A DNA stretch of 7,393 nt from NCBI GenBank assembly GCA_937967875.1, contig CALBTQ010000587.1, positions 1-7,393 of the forward strand, in the 5' to 3' direction. Source of the stretch: an uncultured Pseudomonadota bacterium. Its GTDB lineage: Bacteria; Lernaellota; Lernaellaia; Lernaellales; Lernaellaceae. Under the pieces are notes generated by a model. It saw nothing but the letters and a program-made list of their open reading frames with translations. It had not been told where the DNA came from and made no database searches. Positions 1 to 5,727 of this stretch are shown in pieces (position 1 is the first letter of the stretch; the number at the start of each line of letters is the position of its first letter). The translations under genes and the position numbers were made by a program.

Positions 1-48
1 CGATATCGTATTCGGTGACTGGAGTTCAGACGTGTGCTCTTCCGATCT
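1..48. other. Illumina TruSeq P7-side adapter (contamination)
   Basis: Bases 15-48 are identical to the 34-base TruSeq read-2/P7 adapter that begins GTGACTGGAGTTCAGACGTG and ends in GCTCTTCCGATCT. Bases 1-14 fit the preceding part of a P7 primer: six bases resembling the P7 stretch CGAGAT with one mismatch, then an 8-base index candidate, CGTATTCG. The index assignment is inference. Genomic sequence starts at 49. Any reading frame crossing this segment is artificial, including a plus-strand frame opening at 32 and the false end of ispG. Confidence 0.97.
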
Positions 49-124
49 GCACGCTGACCGGCGCGCCGCCGCCCACCGGCACGTTACCGACCAGCAAACG
101 TCGCGTATGTTCCCGGGTGATCAT
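49..124 (-). CDS. ispG: IspG (GcpE), 4-hydroxy-3-methylbut-2-enyl diphosphate synthase, N-terminal fragment
   Basis: Only the first 25 codons are present. The translation, MITREHTRRLLVGNVPVGGG followed by APVSV, matches the characteristic IspG start, in which a basic segment leads into VGNVPIGGGAPISVQSMT. IspG is the cytoplasmic [4Fe-4S] enzyme of the MEP isoprenoid pathway that converts methylerythritol cyclodiphosphate to HMBPP; its catalytic and cluster-binding parts lie beyond the contig. The ATG (124-122) overlaps the ntrX stop TGA (123-121) as ATGA, and a strong Shine-Dalgarno GGGAGG (134-129) lies four bases upstream inside ntrX, so translational coupling is likely. Read into the adapter, the frame continues QIGRAHV and stops at 26-28; that tail is not biological. 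The identification rests on a short but distinctive segment. Confidence 0.85.
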
Positions 125-1494
125 TCTTCCTCCCGCGAAATCTCGATGTCGAGCGCCTTGATCTTGCGATGCAGGTTCGAGCGCTCCAAGCCCACCGCTT
201 CGGCGGTTTTTGTGATGTTGCCCTTGTTCTCCTCCAGCTTGCGCTGCAGGTATTCGCGCTCGAAGGCCATGCGGGCCAGGCGATAATCGTTGATCGCATA
301 AAGGCGGTCGGTTTCTTCGTCGTGCGACGAACCCGGAGTCAGCGATTCGCGCACCGCCTCGGGCGTGATGCTTTCGTCGCGGGTCATGATCACCAGGCGC
401 TCGACGATGTTCTTCAACTCGCGCACGTTGCCCGGCCAGTCGTATTCGCTGAGCATCGCCATCGCCTCGGGCGTGAATTCGCGCGGGGCCAGACCGCTGC
501 GAGCGCAGAACGCGCGCCCGAAAAAGTCGATGAACGAAGGGATGTCCGAACGTCGTTCGCGCAGAGGCGGCACGTAAAGCGGAATCACGTTGAGGCGGAA
601 ATACAGGTCCTCGCGGAAATTGCCTTTGACCAGCTCGTCTTTGAGATTCTTGTTGGTCGCGGCGATCACGCGCACGTCGACGGGGATCAAATCGGCGCCG
701 CCGACGCGCTGGAAGGATTTCTCCTGCAGCACGCGCAGGATCTTCGCCTGCGTCTTCAGGCTCATGTCGGCGATCTCGTCGAGGAAGATCGTGCTGCCGT
801 CGGCGAGGTCGAATTTGCCGCGGCGGCGTTCGGTGGCCCCGGTGAACGAGCCCTTCTCATGGCCGAACAATTCGGATTCGATCAGTTCCTCGGGGATGGC
901 CGCGCAGTTGACCTCGATAAACGGTTTTTTCTTGCGCGGCGAATGCATGTGGATCTGCCGGGCGACCAATTCCTTGCCGGTGCCGTTTTCGCCGGTGATC
1001 AGCACGTAGCTGTCAACGGGCGCGGCGCGGGAGATCTGCTCGCGCAATCCCTGAATCAGCGGATGACTGCCGATCATCTCGAATTTGGATTCGATGCCCT
1101 GTTTCAGGTGCAGGTTTTCCTCTTCGAGGCGGACCATCTCCATAACGCGGTTGACCGACAGCACCGTTTCGGGAAGCGAAAGCGGCTTTTCGATAAAGTC
1201 ATAGGCGCCCAGCTTGGTCGCCTTGACCGCCGTTTCGATATTGCCGTGGCCGCTGATCATGATGACCTGCTGAGAAGGGTCCATCACCTTGATTTTCTTC
1301 AAGGTTTCCAGTCCGTCCATCCCCGGCATCCAGATGTCGAGCATAACCAGATCGGGTCGTTCGACGCCCACGACCTTGATCGCTTCCTCGCCGGAGGAAA
1401 CGGACCTTACGCGGTAGCCCTCGTCCTCGAGAATGCCGCCGAGGGTCTCGCGGATATCCGGTTCGTCATCGACGATGAGGATCCTTCGTTTCAT
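121..1494 (-). CDS. ntrX: NtrX-type sigma-54-dependent response regulator
   Basis: The 457-residue protein is the usual NtrC/NtrX length and has three domains. The receiver (about 1-120) has the acidic pair D9/D10, phosphoacceptor D53 in LDIWMPGMDG, S81 and K103. The AAA+ sigma-54 activator domain (about 140-375) has Walker A GENGTGKE (168-175), the sigma-54-contacting loop as GSFTGA (215-220, a variant of GAFTGA), Walker B ending L238-D239-E240, and the FREDLYFRLNVIPL segment with its conserved arginines. A Fis-type helix-turn-helix lies at about 425-448. It should be a cytoplasmic, DNA-binding activator of sigma-54 RNA polymerase, phosphorylated by NtrY encoded at 2675-4960. The ATG at 1494 has a Shine-Dalgarno AGGTGG (1508-1503) with 8-base spacing. 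The gene is separated from ntrY by an opposite-strand gene and overlaps ispG downstream. NtrX rather than NtrC is chosen because of the NtrY partner; no residue seen here proves it. Confidence 0.93.
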   Translation of the reverse strand: MKRRILIVDDEPDIRETLGGILEDEGYRVRSVSSGEEAIKVVGVERPDLVMLDIWMPGMDGLETLKKIKVMDPSQQVIMISGHGNIETAVKATKLGAYDFIEKPLSLPETVLSVNRVMEMVRLEEENLHLKQGIESKFEMIGSHPLIQGLREQISRAAPVDSYVLITGENGTGKELVARQIHMHSPRKKKPFIEVNCAAIPEELIESELFGHEKGSFTGATERRRGKFDLADGSTIFLDEIADMSLKTQAKILRVLQEKSFQRVGGADLIPVDVRVIAATNKNLKDELVKGNFREDLYFRLNVIPLYVPPLRERRSDIPSFIDFFGRAFCARSGLAPREFTPEAMAMLSEYDWPGNVRELKNIVERLVIMTRDESITPEAVRESLTPGSSHDEETDRLYAINDYRLARMAFEREYLQRKLEENKGNITKTAEAVGLERSNLHRKIKALDIEISREEE

Positions 1495-1502
1495 CGCTCA
1501 AT

Positions 1503-1508
1503 CCACCT
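1503..1508 (-). promoter_or_regulatory. Ribosome binding site of ntrX
   Basis: The plus-strand CCACCT reads AGGTGG on the coding strand and sits 8 bases before the ntrX ATG. It supports the start that gives a complete receiver domain. Confidence 0.75.
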
Positions 1509-1513
1509 GTATG

Positions 1514-1530
1514 CCGTTTTCGGAAAACGG
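1514..1530. promoter_or_regulatory. 17-bp perfect palindrome, possible operator or leader hairpin of ntrX
   Basis: CCGTTTTCGGAAAACGG consists of two perfectly complementary 8-base arms around one central base. It directly abuts the candidate -10 element of the ntrX promoter (1531-1539) and ends 5 bases before the ntrX Shine-Dalgarno, so it would cover the predicted transcription start (about 1524). No T-run follows on either strand, so it is not an intrinsic terminator. The position suits a repressor or autoregulatory site, or a hairpin at the 5' end of the mRNA. The symmetry is seen directly; the function is inferred. Confidence 0.5.
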
Positions 1531-1539
1531 ATTGTAGCA
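1531..1539 (-). promoter_or_regulatory. Candidate extended -10 promoter element for ntrX-ispG
   Basis: On the minus strand the sequence reads TGCTACAAT, a good match to the extended -10 consensus TGnTATAAT with one mismatch in the hexamer. The region 16-18 bases upstream is T-rich but has no good TTGACA-like -35, as is often the case for extended -10 promoters. The predicted start near 1524 gives a leader of about 30 bases containing the Shine-Dalgarno. It would allow ntrX to be expressed independently of ntrY. Confidence 0.4.
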
Positions 1540-1717
1540 TATTTGCAACACCAGAAAAGAGTGGATTTTGAGAATAAATATGGAAATGAGGGGGGAATAT
1601 GGTACGGGGAAAAGGAATCGATCGTTTGCCATTTCGAGCGACTCAATGATATCTTTCGGGGCAATTGGAAGCGCTCGATAAAGACAGGAAGAAAATTACG
1701 ACGCAAGTATATCCAGT

Positions 1718-1722
1718 GGGAG
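1718..1722 (+). promoter_or_regulatory. Ribosome binding site deciding the start of the membrane protein
   Basis: GGGAG lies 5 bases before the ATG at 1728 and only 2 bases before the adjacent in-frame ATG at 1725, so 1728 is the better start. An upstream in-frame TTG at 1665 would add 21 mostly charged and polar residues and has only a poorly spaced GGGG. Confidence 0.55.
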
Positions 1723-1727
1723 ACATG

Positions 1728-2672
1728 ATGGAACACGAGCCGTATTCGACAATCAAGTCCGGTCGGATGGCCGATGAGCAAGATCGACAGATCGTCTTTA
1801 TGAACGGCATGGGCATCCTGGCCCTGGTGATGAGCGTCTATGCGCTGGCGCAGTTGTACGGACTGTTTTTTGTCGTGAACGAGGGTTTGGTCGTCCAGTC
1901 GGTTTTTAGTGTGTCGGTTCTTTCCAGCCTGGCCGCCATTTCCGTGTTGGCCTGGAGTTACCGGCGCTTCCGCCAGGTCCGGTCGACCGACATCGACGGT
2001 TCGCAGGTTTATCGCTTGATGATTTATACCACCGTCGTGATCTACCTGCTCAGCTTGCTGCAAGTGCACCTGGTCGGCAGCCAGAATGCGTTGCAGCAAC
2101 TCTTGCTGGTGGCGATTCTGTTGGTGGTTTCCTGGTTCTTCCACTGGCGCGATGTGATCGCCGCATATATTCTCTGCAACCTGGGCTTGGCGTTGCTCAT
2201 CGTTCTGGAGAAGAAAGGCATCATCGGTTACGCACCCTTGTTTGCGGAACGTGAGATGCTGGCTACGATTTTTCTGGACTGGCGCATCATCCTCGGGCAG
2301 TCGATCAATTATGTATTGGTGCTCGGCGCGTGCTCGACGTTGTTGTGGAATCTGCGCTTCGTGCTGGAAAAATCCGAGCGCCTGCGGTCCGAAGCCAACC
2401 GGTCGTTGCAGTTGGAAATCGAAGAGCGCATGCGGTCGGAAAAAGAAAAGGAAGAGTTGATCGTCAAGCTGCAAACGTCGCTCGATCAGGTGAAAACCCT
2501 TCACGGTTTGCTGCCGATCTGTATGAACTGCAAGAAGATCCGCGACGACAAGGGTTACTGGCAGCAGGTGGAAATCTATCTGCATGAACATTCGCCGGAG
2601 GTGCAGTTTTCGCACGGCCTGTGTCCGGAATGCGCCGAAGCGATGTTTCCCTCGGAGAAGGAAGAAAAATAA
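1728..2672 (+). CDS. Six-helix membrane protein with coiled coil and C-terminal CxxC...CxxC module, function unknown
   Basis: I do not recognise a named gene. The 314-residue product has six predicted transmembrane helices (about 26-48, 56-76, 97-114, 120-138, 142-160, 186-206). Basic residues after helices 2, 4 and 6 (RRFRQVR, HWRD, NLRF) put both ends in the cytoplasm. A charged coiled-coil-like linker (about 210-258) follows. Then comes a compact module starting GLLPICMNCKKIRDDKGYW and ending HGLCPECAEAMFP, with C265/C268 and C299/C302, a likely zinc site. From memory, this module is appended to PAS-, receiver- or kinase-containing proteins in deltaproteobacterial genomes; I know no established biochemical role. 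No histidine kinase, GGDEF, HAMP or receiver domain is present, so it looks like a membrane sensor whose only output is the four-cysteine module. The gene lies between ntrX and ntrY on the opposite strand and ends 2 bases from the ntrY stop. The antisense frame (1491-2615) is rich in His/Gln/Phe and shows no family signature. Alternative starts are 1725 and TTG 1665. Confidence 0.85.
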   Translation: MEHEPYSTIKSGRMADEQDRQIVFMNGMGILALVMSVYALAQLYGLFFVVNEGLVVQSVFSVSVLSSLAAISVLAWSYRRFRQVRSTDIDGSQVYRLMIYTTVVIYLLSLLQVHLVGSQNALQQLLLVAILLVVSWFFHWRDVIAAYILCNLGLALLIVLEKKGIIGYAPLFAEREMLATIFLDWRIILGQSINYVLVLGACSTLLWNLRFVLEKSERLRSEANRSLQLEIEERMRSEKEKEELIVKLQTSLDQVKTLHGLLPICMNCKKIRDDKGYWQQVEIYLHEHSPEVQFSHGLCPECAEAMFPSEKEEK

Positions 2673-2674
2673 GG

Positions 2675-4960
2675 CTACTCGGTTTCGTCCATGTCGGCAG
2701 GCTCGCTTTCAACTTCGGCGGTGCGAATTGGAATTTCGATAACGACCACCGTTCCTTGCGGTTGGTTGTCGCGCAGGTGAATGCGCCCCGCGTGGTCCTT
2801 GACGATGCGGTTGACGATCGCCAATCCCAGCCCGGTGCCCATTTTTTTCGTCGAGAAATACGGTTCGAACAAGCGGCTGTGGTATTCGCGCGGAATGCCC
2901 TGACCGGTGTCGGCGATTTCCAGACGCAGCAGCCGGCCGTCATCGAGGATCGTTGCGGAAATCTTCACCTTGCCGCGCCCGACGATCGAGGCGATGGCGT
3001 TGTCGAGGATGTTGATCAACACGCGCTTGAATTGATCGCGGTCGATCAGCAGGTGCGGCACGTTTTCATCGACGATCGTTTCGAACTGCACGCGCTTGTG
3101 CGCTTCGCTGTAGAGCACGACCGTCTCGCGGATCAGCTCGTGGAGATCGGTGGGCGAGGGCTTGGCCTCGGCGATGCGCGCGAAGTCGGAAAACTCCTTG
3201 ACCATCCCCTTGAGCTCCTCGACCTGCCGCACGATGGTGCTGGTCGAATCGAAAAACACCTTGTCGACCTCTTCGTCGAAACGATCGGCGTAGCGCTTGC
3301 GCAGACGCTGCGCGGCCAGTTGGATGGGCGTGAGCGGATTCTTGATTTCATGGGCGATGCGCCGCGCGATTTCCTGCCACGCGGCCACGCGCTGCATCTT
3401 GAGCAATTCGGTAAGATCCTCGAGCACGAGCACCGCACCGGCGGCGTCGCTCTGCGCCCCGCGCAATACCGAGAGCGTGGCGAGCATCGTGCGTTGCTGA
3501 TTGTTGATGGTGATCTCAATCTGATTTTGCACGGTCGGTCGCTGACTGAGCCGCAACTGATCGCCGAGACTCTTGGAGTATTCCTGCATCTCCTCGGGGA
3601 AAACGTCGGTCCATGATTTGTCCAGCGCCGCGCTCGCCTTGATGCCCAGCATGCGTTCGGCGCCGGGGTTGAAGATCGTAACGCGGCCTTCGTTGTCGAA
3701 GGCCAACACGCCGGCGGCGATGTTATTGAGCACCGTGGCCATGCTGGCGCGACGTCGTTCCAGCTCGATGTTCGTTTTTTCCAGATCCTCGTTGGCTTCC
3801 TCCAGCGCTTTGCGGCTGGCCCCCAACTCGGCCCACATACGGTTGAACACATCGACCAGAATGCCCAGTTCGTCGTCGGCCGTTTTTTGAATATGCACGT
3901 CGCGTTCGCCGGCGGCGACCCGCTGCGCACCGTCGGCCAGACGCTGCAACGGCTCGGTGATCTGCCGCGCGAGGAAAAAGCCGAACCACGTGGCGCTGAA
4001 GAAAATGAAGATATAAATCATCGCCAGGATGATCAGGTAGTTGGTGCGGATCGGACTTTCCATCACCTGCATCTGGCTGTAGCTGTCGTAGGTCTCCTGA
4101 ATCGTGCGCATGCGCCGCACCAGACTTTGCGGCACGTAATAGCTGACCACGATTACCGCCTGCGCGGCCTCGTCGGGCGCGGCCACCGGCGCCATCCCGC
4201 GGATCAACTCGGCCTCGCCGAGCGAAAAGACCTCGCTCTTTTCCTGTTTGGCGAAGCCTTTGCTCAGGAAATCCTTGTCCTCGCGGAACCACTTGCCGGT
4301 CTTGGCTTCTTTCGTGCCGGCGAAAATCGGCTTTTTCGTCGGTTCCCGGTACACCTCGATCAAATCGACGTCGAGCAATAAACGACGTTCGGCGAGTTTT
4401 TCCCGCAGAAGTTTGGCCGCCTCGTCTTTTTCGTCGGCCGGCAATTCCGGCTCGGTCAGCAGCCACGAGGCGATGTCGCGCGCGTGACCGATCGCCCGCC
4501 GCTCGTGCGTTTCGTAATAGGTTTGCGCGACCTTGAGCGACTCGGCGAGGCTGCCTTCGATCTGCAACGAGAACCACCGCTCGATCGAATTGGTGATAAA
4601 GGTCATCGCCACGTAGAACAGGATGATCGTCGGCACCAGGGCGAACAGCACGAAGGCGAAGACCAGCCGCGTGCGCAGTTGCGCGCCCAGCACTTTGCGC
4701 CGGCGTTCGAACAACAGCTTGGTGACGTTGCGTAAAATCAGGAACAGCAGCAGGCAGACCAGAATGACGTTGATGTTGATCAGGCTGAAAAACAGCAGGT
4801 TGCCGCCGCCGAGCGAGCCGCGAAAATCGAAGAAGAGCGTTTCGATTAAAAAGAGAACGCCCAACACCGAGCCGATCACGACGATCGCGATCATCTCGCG
4901 TTTGCGGCGCAGCGCTTCGCGTTCCTCGGGAGGCAACTCGAAAATCGACTTACCGGCCAT
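2675..4960 (-). CDS. ntrY: NtrY-type membrane sensor histidine kinase
   Basis: This is a 761-residue inner-membrane kinase with the NtrY architecture. It has three N-terminal transmembrane helices (about 23-44, 55-77, 98-122), an extracytoplasmic region (about 123-307), a fourth helix (about 308-330), HAMP (331-382), a short coiled coil (383-405) and PAS (about 405-515). HisKA carries phosphoacceptor H537 in HEIKNP. The HATPase domain has N650/N654 in the N box, DTGQGIP (684-690), an F box around LFEPYFSTK (697-705) and GTGLGL (708-713). All catalytic boxes are intact, so it should autophosphorylate and pass phosphate to NtrX D53. In alphaproteobacteria, NtrY-NtrX has been linked to nitrogen metabolism, respiration and redox control; the cue here is unknown. 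The start overlaps the end of the DUF4390 gene by 11 bases, suggesting coupled expression. The Shine-Dalgarno is weak (AGGG close to the ATG). Its stop faces the membrane-protein gene with no room for a terminator. Confidence 0.93.
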   Translation of the reverse strand: MAGKSIFELPPEEREALRRKREMIAIVVIGSVLGVLFLIETLFFDFRGSLGGGNLLFFSLININVILVCLLLFLILRNVTKLLFERRRKVLGAQLRTRLVFAFVLFALVPTIILFYVAMTFITNSIERWFSLQIEGSLAESLKVAQTYYETHERRAIGHARDIASWLLTEPELPADEKDEAAKLLREKLAERRLLLDVDLIEVYREPTKKPIFAGTKEAKTGKWFREDKDFLSKGFAKQEKSEVFSLGEAELIRGMAPVAAPDEAAQAVIVVSYYVPQSLVRRMRTIQETYDSYSQMQVMESPIRTNYLIILAMIYIFIFFSATWFGFFLARQITEPLQRLADGAQRVAAGERDVHIQKTADDELGILVDVFNRMWAELGASRKALEEANEDLEKTNIELERRRASMATVLNNIAAGVLAFDNEGRVTIFNPGAERMLGIKASAALDKSWTDVFPEEMQEYSKSLGDQLRLSQRPTVQNQIEITINNQQRTMLATLSVLRGAQSDAAGAVLVLEDLTELLKMQRVAAWQEIARRIAHEIKNPLTPIQLAAQRLRKRYADRFDEEVDKVFFDSTSTIVRQVEELKGMVKEFSDFARIAEAKPSPTDLHELIRETVVLYSEAHKRVQFETIVDENVPHLLIDRDQFKRVLINILDNAIASIVGRGKVKISATILDDGRLLRLEIADTGQGIPREYHSRLFEPYFSTKKMGTGLGLAIVNRIVKDHAGRIHLRDNQPQGTVVVIEIPIRTAEVESEPADMDETE

Positions 4961-5531
4961 CGCCCTGCGCCCCGTCCAACGGCAGATTGATCTGCACCCA
5001 GTCGGTTTCGAAATCCCACATGGTGACGAAGAAGAAAATCTTGTCCAGCATCAGCGGCCATTTGACCGGATCGAGCTGCGCTTTGATGCGTACGTAATAG
5101 TTGAAGGAGCGATCCAGCGAGGTGCTGACCGCGACCGGGTAGTCGACGAACTCGGTCATCATCTTCTTGGCTTCGTCGAGGCTGTCGGCCTGCTTGGGCC
5201 GGTTGCCGTCGCCGAAATCGACCGTGTAGGTCTTCTTGAGCGTGTCGTAGCGCAACGAGCGGCGCACCTGCCAATGATGGATGCGAATGTTCGGCCAGGC
5301 CGGCACGATGCGCATGATCTCAAAATGGTAGATAAAAGTGTGCGGAATGCCGGATAAAATCGCCCGCTCCATGTCCGGCGTGAACGCCTCGACGACATGG
5401 AACTGCACCGAGAACACCTGGCCGTTGCGACTGCAAGTGGTTCCCTCGATGCGCGCCTTGGCCTCCGCGATCGTGACGCTGCCCAGCGCCAGGCAGAGGA
5501 TAAGGACAAAAACAAGGCGTTTTTTCGTCAT
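4950..5531 (-). CDS. DUF4390 family secreted protein upstream of ntrY
   Basis: The 193-residue product begins with a signal peptide: MTKKR, a hydrophobic stretch at about 6-21, then AEA with likely cleavage after A24. It is therefore probably periplasmic. There is no lipobox, since C13 is preceded by leucine. The mature part has features I associate with DUF4390: an early FTPDMERAILSGIP segment, a central RRSLRYDTLKKTYTVDF stretch, and a C-terminal part beginning YYVRIKAQLDP. DUF4390 genes commonly sit just upstream of ntrY in proteobacteria, and the gene overlaps ntrY by 11 bases, so a role in NtrY signal input from the periplasm is a reasonable inference; no activity is established. The ATG at 5531 gives the complete signal peptide and is preceded by a modest GGAAAG. 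A good sigma-70 promoter lies about 25 bases upstream (5556-5584). Confidence 0.85.
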   Translation of the reverse strand: MTKKRLVFVLILCLALGSVTIAEAKARIEGTTCSRNGQVFSVQFHVVEAFTPDMERAILSGIPHTFIYHFEIMRIVPAWPNIRIHHWQVRRSLRYDTLKKTYTVDFGDGNRPKQADSLDEAKKMMTEFVDYPVAVSTSLDRSFNYYVRIKAQLDPVKWPLMLDKIFFFVTMWDFETDWVQINLPLDGAQGDGR

Positions 5532-5555
5532 CCGCTTTCCAGAGAGAGTTGTCCT

Positions 5556-5584
5556 ATCCTACCGGGAGCCATCGCGCGGTTCAA
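5556..5584 (-). promoter_or_regulatory. Sigma-70-type promoter of the DUF4390-ntrY unit
   Basis: On the minus strand a -35 TTGAAC (5584-5579) and a -10 TAGGAT (5561-5556) are separated by exactly 17 bases. The hexamers match the consensus at 4 of 6 and 4 of 6 positions. Transcription would start near 5549, leaving a leader of about 18 bases that contains the GGAAAG ribosome binding site. An 8-base palindrome, GAACGTTC (5585-5592), adjoins the -35 on its upstream side. Confidence 0.55.
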
Positions 5585-5674
5585 GAACGTTCACGAGCGG
5601 GTGCATCTTGGCAATTTTGCGGTGAATGGTTAGGTTCACTCATGAGATTGAATCGCAAATACCCACTTGTTTTT

Positions 5675-5689
5675 CTTGGTCAACCCAAG
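5675..5689. repeat. Short inverted repeat upstream of the phosphatase gene
   Basis: CTTGGTCAACCCAAG has 5-base arms around a 5-base loop, within an AT-rich stretch 39 bases before the start codon. It is too short to assign a function; it could be a weak leader hairpin or a protein-binding site. Confidence 0.25.
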
Positions 5690-5717
5690 TACTGTTTGGC
5701 GTTTGATTTTTGCACCT

Positions 5718-5721
5718 GGAG
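5718..5721 (+). promoter_or_regulatory. Ribosome binding site deciding the start of the phosphatase-superfamily gene
   Basis: GGAG, within GGAGAAG, lies 6 bases before the ATG at 5728. A TTG at 5710 in the same frame would add six residues, lacks such a site, and would put this GGAG inside the coding region, so 5728 is preferred. Confidence 0.65.
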
Positions 5722-5727
5722 AAGCGC

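Noticed and set aside
1540..1557. Sigma-54-like match (CTGGTGTTGCAAATATGC) on the minus strand upstream of ntrX
   Set aside because: The spacing between GG and GC is wrong by two bases; the extended -10 sigma-70 reading explains the region better.
1625..1652. Possible plus-strand sigma-70 promoter for the membrane-protein gene (TTGCCA/TGATAT)
   Set aside because: The best spacing is only 15 bases and both hexamers are weak, so it was not annotated.
169..1728. A 519-codon plus-strand open frame antisense to ntrX
   Set aside because: It is a GC-biased shadow: its composition is rich in Arg, His, Asp and Phe with no domain signature, and the minus strand encodes an intact NtrX with all motifs.
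1491..2615. A 374-codon minus-strand open frame antisense to the membrane-protein gene
   Set aside because: It is rich in His, Gln and Phe and lacks any motif. The plus strand gives a coherent six-helix protein with topology-consistent charges and a recognisable C-terminal cysteine module.
2660..2690. Bidirectional terminator between the converging membrane-protein and ntrY genes
   Set aside because: Only 2 bases lie between the stops and no GC-rich stem with a T-run is visible around them.
2621..3616. A 331-codon plus-strand open frame antisense to ntrY
   Set aside because: It lies opposite the kinase catalytic domains, which are complete on the minus strand; the antisense translation has no family features.
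5607..5621. Possible sigma-54 promoter (TTGGCAATTTTGC) before the phosphatase gene
   Set aside because: Only 7 bases separate the GG and GC elements; sigma-54 promoters require 10.
5696..5713. Second sigma-54-like candidate (TTGGCG...TTTTTGCA)
   Set aside because: The GG-to-GC distance is 12 bases, not 10, and it lies too close to the start codon.
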